This document shows, one piece after another, positions 1-5,500 of a DNA stretch of 5,510 nt. A program made the translations under genes and the position numbers. The stretch's first letter is position 1, and each line of letters starts with the position of its first letter. Under the pieces are notes generated by a model. The model was not told the origin of the DNA. It was given only the letters and a program-made list of their open reading frames with translations, and made no database searches. The DNA comes from Candidatus Peribacteraceae bacterium. Lineage in GTDB: Bacteria; Patescibacteriota; Gracilibacteria; Peribacterales; Peribacteraceae. The DNA lies in the NCBI GenBank assembly GCA_013140485.1, contig JABFSS010000098.1, forward strand, positions 1 through 5,510, given 5' to 3'.

Positions 1-60
1 CCCTGATTCCTCGTTACGCTCGTTGCTCCACAACGAGCTACTCGGAATGACAAAACAGAC
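1..60. repeat. Palindromic dispersed-type repeat at left edge
   Basis: The stretch folds on itself. CTCGTTG at 19-25 pairs with CAACGAG at 31-37 around a 5-base loop, with one further G-C pair at 18/38, and ATTCC at 6-10 pairs with GGAAT at 44-48 as an outer arm. The CTCGGAATGACAAAAC-type end resembles intergenic palindromic repeats scattered through many bacterial genomes; that resemblance is from memory, and no second copy exists in this window. It may continue left of position 1. It lies between whatever is upstream and the gene at 94, so it could also act as a transcript-end hairpin, but it lacks a clear T-run. Confidence 0.55.
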
Positions 61-73
61 TGCAGATGGATTT

Positions 74-89
74 TCTCATGCATATGAGA
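74..89. promoter_or_regulatory. Short perfect inverted repeat upstream of the 94-429 gene
   Basis: TCTCAT (74-79) and ATGAGA (84-89) are perfect inverted arms around GCAT, ending 4 bases before the ATG at 94. This could be a protein-binding site or a small hairpin over the translation start. Arms of 6 bp can arise by chance, so the functional call is weak. Confidence 0.25.
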
Positions 90-93
90 CATA

Positions 94-429
94 ATGCCAT
101 TGATGACTGACCCCGTGCAGACCGATGCACCACCGGCCTCAACGTGGAATCCCGACGATCTCGTCTACGTCGATCCCGATACCAATTCGGTCGTCGGCAA
201 AGTCGCGTTCGGCAACAACGACAATCCCAAGTCGCTGCCATACGTCGCCAAAGAGGCGCCCGATGCCAAAGGCGAGAAGCGGCGCTCGTGGAGAAAGTTC
301 TACCCCTGGGGAACCTTCCGCTCGATGAAGAACGTCTTCAAAGTCGAGGGAAAACCGAGAAAAAAAGAACCGACGAAAACGCTGAACGAAGTGATCGAGG
401 TGGCGCTGAAGGAGCCGTATTGGGACTAA
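94..429 (+). CDS. Small unrecognised protein ending in LKEPYWD
   Basis: This gene encodes 111 aa, or 108 aa if the ATG at 103 is the true start; neither has a convincing ribosome binding site. I do not recognise the family. The N-terminal ~30 residues are acidic and Pro/Thr-rich. A middle part (residues 24-52) is polar, and a basic, aromatic stretch follows (about 62-82, with RRSWRKFYPWGTFRSMKNVF). A Lys/Arg-rich linker (84-95) leads to the C-terminal VIEVALKEPYWD. There is no signal peptide or membrane segment, so it is probably cytosolic; the basic half could bind nucleic acid, which is speculation. Coding is supported by GC-rich third positions and by a second copy of its C-terminal coding stretch at 1345-1383, where most differences around the shared residues are synonymous. 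The lipoprotein gene follows after 22 bases. Confidence 0.6.
   Translation: MPLMTDPVQTDAPPASTWNPDDLVYVDPDTNSVVGKVAFGNNDNPKSLPYVAKEAPDAKGEKRRSWRKFYPWGTFRSMKNVFKVEGKPRKKEPTKTLNEVIEVALKEPYWD
391..429 (+). repeat. Direct repeat, copy 1 (C-terminal VIE..LKEPYWD coding stretch)
   Basis: This stretch encodes VIEVALKEPYWD plus the TAA stop of the small unrecognised gene. It matches 1345-1383 at 30 of 39 bases without gaps. Within the shared codons most differences are at third positions (GTG/GTT, GAG/GAA), plus a synonymous CTG/TTG and a TAA/TGA stop swap. This is the pattern of two coding sequences kept similar at the protein level. Confidence 0.75.
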
Positions 430-451
430 TGCTGAACTTTCTAACCCATTC

Positions 452-991
452 ATGAAAAAACTTGTTTGTTCTCTAATACTAAGCGCATTGGTAACGATAA
501 GTTGTACGAACCAAAGATTGAGTGAGAAAGAAATCCCGATAGTTCCACAAAATTGGGAATATGTTCATTGTTATACCGAGGTCAATGCATTTAAGGATTG
601 TGATTTCTCATTACCTCTGCCGGAAGGCTATTTTTTCGATTCAGAATCGGCTGATTCTGGTTATTTCTGGATTGCTGGCCTAGGAGTTCAGTTTCGAGTG
701 CTCGACTCGACCGACCATGATGTGGACTTTGAAAAATTGATACGCTGCAGTTGGCTAAATCCAAACGATGCAAAGAAGTGCCCTGAACCCGATTATGTCC
801 TTCAAAAAAATGGATATCAGGTGGCCAGAAGATCTATGGATGGTACTTATAATTTTTTCATTCGAACACCAAAAATGACCATGCAAGTCATAGATCCTTC
901 AAACGGCGGCTCATTTGGACCTTCGATCACAGAAGAAAATTTACCAATACTTGAAACATCAGTGCTAAATATTCGTGTGGATATCAAATAG
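452..991 (+). CDS. Predicted lipoprotein, family unknown
   Basis: This gene encodes 179 aa and begins with a lipoprotein signal peptide: MKK, a hydrophobic core (about residues 4-16), then VTIS-C with Cys18 as the probable lipidated residue. The mature protein would be exported and anchored to the membrane surface. Threonine at the -3 position is less usual than leucine but allowed. The mature part has four cysteines (C40, C50, C99, C110) that could form two disulfides, and it is rich in aromatic and acidic residues. No enzymatic motif is recognised. The ATG at 452 has no Shine-Dalgarno sequence but places the signal peptide correctly. Its base composition is clearly more AT-rich than the flanking genes, with many A/T-ending codons, suggesting a separate origin. 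The downstream TfoX-domain gene is on the same strand about 25-55 bases away. Confidence 0.72.
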   Translation: MKKLVCSLILSALVTISCTNQRLSEKEIPIVPQNWEYVHCYTEVNAFKDCDFSLPLPEGYFFDSESADSGYFWIAGLGVQFRVLDSTDHDVDFEKLIRCSWLNPNDAKKCPEPDYVLQKNGYQVARRSMDGTYNFFIRTPKMTMQVIDPSNGGSFGPSITEENLPILETSVLNIRVDIK

Positions 992-1045
992 CACAGAAAG
1001 CATTACACTTCTGTCATAGCTACTCAAGCATCCATCGTCGAGTAT

Positions 1046-1363
1046 TTGGTGGCGCAGGTCTCCGGCGCCGGAGCCATCCGCAGCCGCAAGATGTTTGGTG
1101 AATACGCACTCTACTGCAACGAAAAAGTTGTCGCACTGATCTGCGACGATAGGTTCTTCGTTAAGCCGACCGAGGCGGGTAAAACGTTTGCGGGCGAGCT
1201 TGAAGAAGCCCCGCCGTATCCCGGCTCAAAGCCGTTCCTGGTGATTGACGAAAATCGCTGGGACAACAGTGACTGGATGACGGAATTAATCAGGATCACA
1301 GCGGCGGAGTTGCCGGTTCCGAAGGTGAAGAAGCCGAAGAAAAAGTTATCGAGTACACATTGA
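1046..1363 (+). CDS. TfoX N-terminal-domain protein (start codon uncertain)
   Basis: This gene encodes 105 aa from a TTG start. It matches the TfoX N-terminal domain family: SRKMFGEYALYC (residues 13-24), VALICDDRFFVKPT (29-42), then PYPGSKPFLVIDEN (58-70) and a Lys-rich tail. Members are small cytosolic proteins related to the N-terminal domain of the Haemophilus competence regulator TfoX/Sxy; most stand-alone members have no proven role, so a competence function should not be assumed. The family signature continues upstream in the same frame as ATQASIVEYLVAQVSG, and the expected initiator Met position is ATA at 1016. No ATG, GTG or other TTG lies between the in-frame stop at 989-991 and 1046. 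The true start may therefore be ATA 1016, or the gene may be start-damaged with residual use of TTG 1046. The zero-frame C-terminus is PKKKLSSTH; a -1 shift would instead add VIEYTLKEPYWD. Confidence 0.75.
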   Translation: MVAQVSGAGAIRSRKMFGEYALYCNEKVVALICDDRFFVKPTEAGKTFAGELEEAPPYPGSKPFLVIDENRWDNSDWMTELIRITAAELPVPKVKKPKKKLSSTH

Positions 1364-1383
1364 AGGAACCGTATTGGGACTGA
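1345..1383 (+). repeat. Direct repeat, copy 2 (overlaps TfoX 3' end, -1 frame)
   Basis: This stretch reads VIEYTLKEPYWD plus TGA in the frame -1 relative to the TfoX gene, and overlaps its last 19 bases. It is 30/39 identical to 391-429. It is preceded by a run of Lys codons, as copy 1 is preceded by a Lys/Arg-rich linker. The final TGA (1381-1383) stands one base from the stop of the opposing gene. It may be the remnant of a gene end, a diverged paralogue tail, or an extension of the TfoX protein reached by frameshifting. Confidence 0.7.
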
Positions 1384-1384
1384 G

Positions 1385-2128
1385 CTACCGATTTAGTACA
1401 TGCAGCCGCCTCCATTTTTGATATGTATCATTGACTTTGAAAACGTATCGGGGTTCTGGTGAAATAATCTCATTATTCATCGGCACAGGGAACGGAAAAT
1501 CCTTCGACGGAGTATTCAGTCTCAGAACCAAGCGAAATCCATGATCACTCATCATGGCCGGTGCCTTATGGAAATCAGCGGATGTGTAGCGATAAATTTT
1601 GTTCGCAATAATCGACAACGCTTGGACACTGCCCCCTAATTGTTTGTCTACTTGAGGGTGAATCCAGTTAACGGGTCCTCCATCCATCGACAAATGGCTC
1701 GCCGGTTTGTAATCGGAATCAGAATCGTTTGTCATATCGAGATCAACCGATCCTTGCAAAAATAATGTTCCAAGATCATGTCGATGTTGTGCTCGCTCAA
1801 ATACAACGCAAATGAGACCGTCGATCCTGGCTTGAATGGCATCTAACAATTTCGACGGAACTCCAGGAACACAATCGACGTGCCACTGCGGAATGTCTGG
1901 ATATGCACCATGAACGAACGGCGTTTTTTGCGCCATGATCCTCGTGGAGTCAGTCACCATGCTCAATGACTCCGCTACCTGCAGAAGTCTCCTTGCATAA
2001 TCACCTCCCATCTTTGCTACAAAATCAGGAGTGCCCCTCCGGAACACAGGCTCTGATCCAACAAGCTTTTCTGTAACAGGAACATGCAAATCAGCTATAG
2101 TATGCGGTATTTTCTGCTCAAAACGCAT
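1385..2128 (-). CDS. Unrecognised 247-aa protein, possible Fe(II)/2-oxoglutarate oxygenase
   Basis: I do not recognise a named family. Residues 82-85 are WHVD, a candidate HxD iron-binding pair (His83, Asp85). His187 in YTSADFHKAP followed 12 residues later by Arg199 in GFRLVLRL fits the distal histidine and the 2-oxoglutarate-binding arginine of the jelly-roll Fe(II)/2OG dioxygenases. The 104-residue gap between the two halves is within the range of that superfamily. This is a motif reading only, and a non-enzymatic cupin-like or unrelated fold remains possible. There is no signal peptide or membrane span. The ATG at 2128 lies 31 bases after the fbp stop in an AT-rich gap without a Shine-Dalgarno sequence, so the gene is probably the distal member of the mraY-gap-fbp unit. 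Its composition is more AT-rich than the three upstream genes, suggesting later recruitment. Confidence 0.7.
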   Translation of the reverse strand: MRFEQKIPHTIADLHVPVTEKLVGSEPVFRRGTPDFVAKMGGDYARRLLQVAESLSMVTDSTRIMAQKTPFVHGAYPDIPQWHVDCVPGVPSKLLDAIQARIDGLICVVFERAQHRHDLGTLFLQGSVDLDMTNDSDSDYKPASHLSMDGGPVNWIHPQVDKQLGGSVQALSIIANKIYRYTSADFHKAPAMMSDHGFRLVLRLNTPSKDFPFPVPMNNEIISPEPRYVFKVNDTYQKWRRLHVLNR

Positions 2129-2159
2129 AAACAGAAATTAATGATATTTGGCGTATGAG

Positions 2160-3077
2160 TCAAGATAGGAGATCACAGACTCTCTCCACCTCCTTCTTCG
2201 ACCCAATAATGATCGGAGTTCGTTGATCAATGTCGGTGATTTTCTTGTCCATGATGTCACCTGTGCCGTCGGAGGCGGCTCCTCCGGCGTGTTCCATCAG
2301 ATAGGCGAATGGGCCGCATTCGAATACCAGACGGAGTTTGCCGTCGGGATATTTGGACCCGGCCGGATACGTGAAGACGCCCTGGCCTTTGCTGAGGATG
2401 TGATGAATATCGGCGACCATGCAGCCTGAATACCGCAGCGTCATCTTGTCTTTGAGCCAGGCGTGGAAGACGTCGTGATAGGGCTTATCATCCATGATCG
2501 AGCTCAGATTTCCCGGCGCAAAATTCTTCGCGGTATCCGAAACTTTCAAAAACTTCCGCAGCAATATGAATTCGCCCGTGTCGTTCAGGATGAATTCATG
2601 GACGCCGTTGCCTGTGCAATAGACCAAGAGCGTCCGCGGACCGTACAGAACGTAGAGCGCGGCGACCTGTTGCTTGGGCTTCTTCCCGATCAGTTCAGCG
2701 CCGCGGTAAATGCCGAAGATCGACCCGACGGCGAAGTTCACGTCTACAAGGGAAGAACCGTCGAGGGGGTCGTAGACGACCGAGTACGGGGCGGTGGAGG
2801 AGAGCTCGATCACGTCCTTCTGTTCCTCCGAAATAAAACTCGCGACCAGTCCGCTTTCCTTGAGATGCTTTTGGATGATGTCGTCACTGACGATGTCGAG
2901 CTTGACTTGTTCCTCGCCGAATTGGTTCTGCGTGCCGCTGAGTCCCGTGTCCGTCTTTCGCAGTGCTGCTTGAATCTGTATTCCCGCCTGCGCGATGCAG
3001 AGGATCACATCCCGGAGTTCATCGGCAGCTTTTCCCGTCTGCGAGAGATGATCACCGAGGAAGGGGCGGAGAGCCAT
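2160..3077 (-). CDS. fbp: Class I fructose-1,6-bisphosphatase family, SBPase-like
   Basis: This gene encodes 305 aa, slightly shorter than the usual ~330. The enzyme family removes the 1-phosphate of fructose-1,6-bisphosphate (gluconeogenesis) or sedoheptulose-1,7-bisphosphate, using Mg2+ in the cytosol. Landmarks are FGEEQVKLD (53-61), metal-site SEEQ (83-86), DPLDGSS (103-109) followed by VDVNFAVGSIFGIY, QVAALYVLYGPRT (137-149), LRYSGCMVADIHHIL (214-228), KLRLVFE (247-253), HAGGAASDG (263-271) and DQRTPIIIGS (284-293). HEFIL (160-164) and NFAPGNL (185-191) replace the usual FBPase YSxNEGN stretch and resemble sedoheptulose-1,7-bisphosphatases, so substrate preference is open. The CxxxxC-type redox pair of plant SBPase is not seen. 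The ATG at 3077 keeps the normal N-terminal helix and sits 14 bases after the gap stop, consistent with co-transcription. Confidence 0.93.
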   Translation of the reverse strand: MALRPFLGDHLSQTGKAADELRDVILCIAQAGIQIQAALRKTDTGLSGTQNQFGEEQVKLDIVSDDIIQKHLKESGLVASFISEEQKDVIELSSTAPYSVVYDPLDGSSLVDVNFAVGSIFGIYRGAELIGKKPKQQVAALYVLYGPRTLLVYCTGNGVHEFILNDTGEFILLRKFLKVSDTAKNFAPGNLSSIMDDKPYHDVFHAWLKDKMTLRYSGCMVADIHHILSKGQGVFTYPAGSKYPDGKLRLVFECGPFAYLMEHAGGAASDGTGDIMDKKITDIDQRTPIIIGSKKEVERVCDLLS

Positions 3078-3091
3078 GGACCGTCAGTGTA

Positions 3092-4108
3092 TCAGATAAG
3101 AGCTCCCAGCTTCATTGTCATCTCCGTCACACGCATCGCGTACCCCCACTCGTTGTCGTACCAACTGACGAGCTGGAGGGCCTTACCGTCGACGACTTTC
3201 GTGGACGGTTCGTCGACGATGGAGGAGCGGGGATCGGTCTGGAAGTCGATGGAGACGCACTGATCATACGAAACGCCGAGAACGCCTTCGAAGGACGGCG
3301 TCTTCGCCGCCTTCTCGAGCGCGGCAATGACCGCCTTCTCGTCCGTGGCGTTCTTGAGCGTGAACGCCATGTACGCGCAGCTGACGGTGGGGACGGGAAC
3401 GCGGAACGCCATGCCGTCTATTTTGCCTTTCAGATGCGGAAAGATCTTCGCGCACGCTTTGACCGCGCCGGTCCTGGTCGGGATGACGGAGAGGGTGGCG
3501 GCGCGGGCGCGGCGGAGCTCGCCTTCTTCCTGCGGCTTGTTGTCGAGCAGGTTCTGCGTCGCAGTGAACGCGTGGACGGAACCGACGAGCAGGTACTGGA
3601 TGCCGAACGCAGCGTCGATCACTTTGATGACCGGCGCGATGCAGTTGGTGGTGCACGACGCGTTGCTGATGATGTGCATGTCCTTCGTCAGCTGGTCATC
3701 GTTCACGCCCTTCACGAACATGGGAATGTCGTCCTTTGTGGGCGCAGTGACGATCACTTTCTTCGCTCCCGCCTTCAAGTGCGCTCCGACATCGTCATAC
3801 GTCTCAAAATGACCCGTCGCTTCCACGACGACATCGACTTTGAGATCTTTCCACGGACATTTGGCGGGATCACGCTCACGGACAACACGCACCTGTTTTC
3901 CGTTCACGCTGAATCCGTCGCCTTCGACTTTCACGTCGGCATCAAAGCGGCCGTGCAGAGAGTCGTACCGGAGCAAATAGGCCCGCATGTCCGCCGTCGA
4001 CGACGCATTCACGCCGACAACTTCCACCTGGTCGCTGTAATCGTCGACAAATTGCCGGTGGACATTCCTGCCAATGCGTCCAAACCCATTAATGGCAACT
4101 CGAAGCAT
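3092..4108 (-). CDS. gap: Glyceraldehyde-3-phosphate dehydrogenase
   Basis: This gene encodes 338 aa from the ATG at 4108, which gives the normal family N-terminus MLRVAINGFGRIGRN; an in-frame ATG at 4132 would add 8 atypical residues and is disfavoured. It interconverts glyceraldehyde-3-phosphate and 1,3-bisphosphoglycerate with NAD(P) in the cytosol. Visible are the nucleotide-binding GFGRIGR, the catalytic ISNASCTTNC (Cys152), the VHAFTATQ His179, LRRARA, FRVPVP and C-terminal WYDNEWGY. The residues after the second strand are Asn34-Ala35-Ser36. The Asp that usually selects NAD is missing, as in NADP-preferring GapB enzymes. The loop after LLD is about 3 residues longer than usual (NKPQEEGE before LRRARA), and PTRTG replaces PTTTG near the phosphate site. 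The neighbouring bisphosphatase suggests a biosynthetic (gluconeogenic or pentose-cycle) role. Confidence 0.95.
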   Translation of the reverse strand: MLRVAINGFGRIGRNVHRQFVDDYSDQVEVVGVNASSTADMRAYLLRYDSLHGRFDADVKVEGDGFSVNGKQVRVVRERDPAKCPWKDLKVDVVVEATGHFETYDDVGAHLKAGAKKVIVTAPTKDDIPMFVKGVNDDQLTKDMHIISNASCTTNCIAPVIKVIDAAFGIQYLLVGSVHAFTATQNLLDNKPQEEGELRRARAATLSVIPTRTGAVKACAKIFPHLKGKIDGMAFRVPVPTVSCAYMAFTLKNATDEKAVIAALEKAAKTPSFEGVLGVSYDQCVSIDFQTDPRSSIVDEPSTKVVDGKALQLVSWYDNEWGYAMRVTEMTMKLGALI

Positions 4109-4150
4109 GGCTCGATGATGCCAGAACATCACGAAAGGATCCAGACCCTA

Positions 4151-5473
4151 TCACCACCCGTAGACGCCCAGAATCACGCCGAGCATGGCGCAGAAGCCTC
4201 CGACGATCCAGAGACGCATGGTGACTTTGCTCTCGCCCCATTCGAGCGCTTCGAAGTGATGGTGAATCGGCGCGGCGCGGAAGACTTTCTTGCCGCCACG
4301 GAGCTTCTTGCTCGTGAGCTGGATGATGACCGAGAGCATCTCGATGACGAACACGAATCCGATGAGCGGCAACAGGATGACTTGGTCGGTCATCAGCGCG
4401 ATGACGGCGAGCGCTCCGCCGAGGGGGAGCGATCCGGTGTCGCCCATGAAGAAAAGCGCAGGGGGGACGTTGTGCCACAAAAAAGCGGCGATAGCGCCCG
4501 CGGCGACGGCGCAGAACGCAGCGAGAATGCTCAAGTCGCCCATGAATGCGAGAACACCGAATGCGGAGAACGCGATCACCAGAAGTCCGCCCGCAAGCCC
4601 GTCCAATCCGTCGGTGACGTTCACCGCGTTGGCCGTCCCGATGATGACGAGCATCGCAAAGGGGATGTACCACCATCCCAGCGGGATTTCTCCCCAGAAC
4701 GGAATGATGATTCCGTCATAGCCATTCTTAAAATAAAACCAGCCTGCCGCGACGAAGCTCAAGAGCAACAGCGACGTGATCTTCGGGAGTACGCCAAGAC
4801 CCCGCTTCTTGCCTTCGCGCATCACAAAGCGCCGCAGCACATCATCCATAAGGGCCCCGCTGAACCCGAGGAAGAGCAGAGCGATGAACAGGAAGCCGAG
4901 CAATATCCCGAGTCCGATCACACCCGAATTGGGCCGACCCGCGAAGGGGATAGTGAGGAGGGATTCCAGGGAACCGAACCAGTAGGCTGCTGCGAGGGCC
5001 ACAGCGGCGAGGCAAATGACGCCGATGAACCATTTGCGGACTTTCGGCAGAAGCCTGTTCCACTGTTCCTCATTCGCGCCCACGATGTTCAAGTAATCAT
5101 CAACCGCGCCGAGAATGCCGAGGGAGAGGAGCATGAAGAGGGGAATGTAGACCTGGCCACGCTGGAGAAGAGAAGTCTCGAGGATTCCCAGGTAGGACAT
5201 CAACCGGGAGAAGGCGATTGTCAGCACGATCGATCCCCAAATCAGCACTCCTCCCATCGTCGGCGTGCCGAACTTCTTCTCGTGGTACTTGCGGAAAACG
5301 GACGCCTCGCGGCCGTCGACGGTTTCCACGCGCAGCTGCTTGCCCAATTTATTCCTCCGCAGAAACGACACGAAACCGGGAGTGAGCGCCAGTCCGAGGA
5401 CGAACGCGAAAAAGGCGTACCCGAGAATCGCGAGGAGCGAGAGATCGGGACGAGGGGGGAGGAGGGGGAGCAT
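4151..5473 (-). CDS. mraY: Phospho-N-acetylmuramoyl-pentapeptide-transferase, enlarged
   Basis: MraY transfers phospho-MurNAc-pentapeptide from UDP to undecaprenyl phosphate, making lipid I at the inner face of the cytoplasmic membrane. Family marks are FGTPTMGGVLI (68-78), GAVDDYLN (122-129), NAVNVTDGLDGLAGG (282-296), FMGDTGSLPLGG (342-353) and APIHHHFE (401-408), all in one frame. It has 440 aa against the usual 320-360. The excess lies between the DDYLN motif and KKRGLGVLPK (222-231), where extra hydrophobic segments (about 147-166 and 184-208) and a second Asp pair, MDDVLRR (209-215), occur. I count roughly 11-12 membrane segments by eye, against the canonical 10. The Lys that normally follows DDYL is Asn here. 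The ATG at 5473 has no Shine-Dalgarno sequence. gap follows after 42 bases. Confidence 0.93.
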   Translation of the reverse strand: MLPLLPPRPDLSLLAILGYAFFAFVLGLALTPGFVSFLRRNKLGKQLRVETVDGREASVFRKYHEKKFGTPTMGGVLIWGSIVLTIAFSRLMSYLGILETSLLQRGQVYIPLFMLLSLGILGAVDDYLNIVGANEEQWNRLLPKVRKWFIGVICLAAVALAAAYWFGSLESLLTIPFAGRPNSGVIGLGILLGFLFIALLFLGFSGALMDDVLRRFVMREGKKRGLGVLPKITSLLLLSFVAAGWFYFKNGYDGIIIPFWGEIPLGWWYIPFAMLVIIGTANAVNVTDGLDGLAGGLLVIAFSAFGVLAFMGDLSILAAFCAVAAGAIAAFLWHNVPPALFFMGDTGSLPLGGALAVIALMTDQVILLPLIGFVFVIEMLSVIIQLTSKKLRGGKKVFRAAPIHHHFEALEWGESKVTMRLWIVGGFCAMLGVILGVYGW

Positions 5474-5476
5474 GGG

Positions 5477-5500
5477 ACAAGAATACTAGAATGATAGAAT
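5477..5500 (-). repeat. Three imperfect 8-bp tandem repeats just upstream of mraY
   Basis: Read on the minus strand toward mraY, the units are ATTCTATC, ATTCTAGT and ATTCTTGT, ending 3 bases before the ATG. The AT-rich block could hold a -10-like promoter element with a very short leader, or be the end of an intergenic repeat cut by the window edge. Function is not supported beyond position and composition. Confidence 0.4.

Noticed and set aside
38..453. Minus-strand frames overlapping the left gene
   Set aside because: Arg-rich shadows; the + strand frame has the conserved C-terminal peptide and a better composition.
430..1383. Insertion sequence or transposon between the two direct repeats
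   Set aside because: No transposase, integrase or terminal inverted repeats are visible, and the repeats are too diverged for a recent target-site duplication.
1364..1400. Bidirectional terminator between the converging genes
   Set aside because: The opposing stops are nearly adjacent and I see no stem-loop with a T-run.
2463..3263. 266-codon + strand frame across fbp and the end of gap
   Set aside because: Antisense shadow of fbp and gap; no domain or start signal of its own.
3264..3656. 130-codon minus-strand frame inside gap
   Set aside because: Arg/His-rich out-of-frame shadow of gap.
4108..4132. Longer GAPDH start at 4132
   Set aside because: It would add 8 residues (MMFWHHRA) before the family's usual MLRVAINGFGRIGRN beginning at 4108.
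4151..5473. MraY length excess caused by a frameshift or gene fusion error
   Set aside because: Motifs on both sides and the extra hydrophobic segment share one uninterrupted frame, and the extra part resembles the protein's own central module.
2963..5494. 843-codon open frame on the + strand, antisense to mraY, gap and part of fbp
   Set aside because: It lies opposite three clearly recognisable conserved genes, its product is low-complexity and rich in Arg/Asp/Glu/His without any domain, and such antisense openness is expected from the biased codon use of the real genes.
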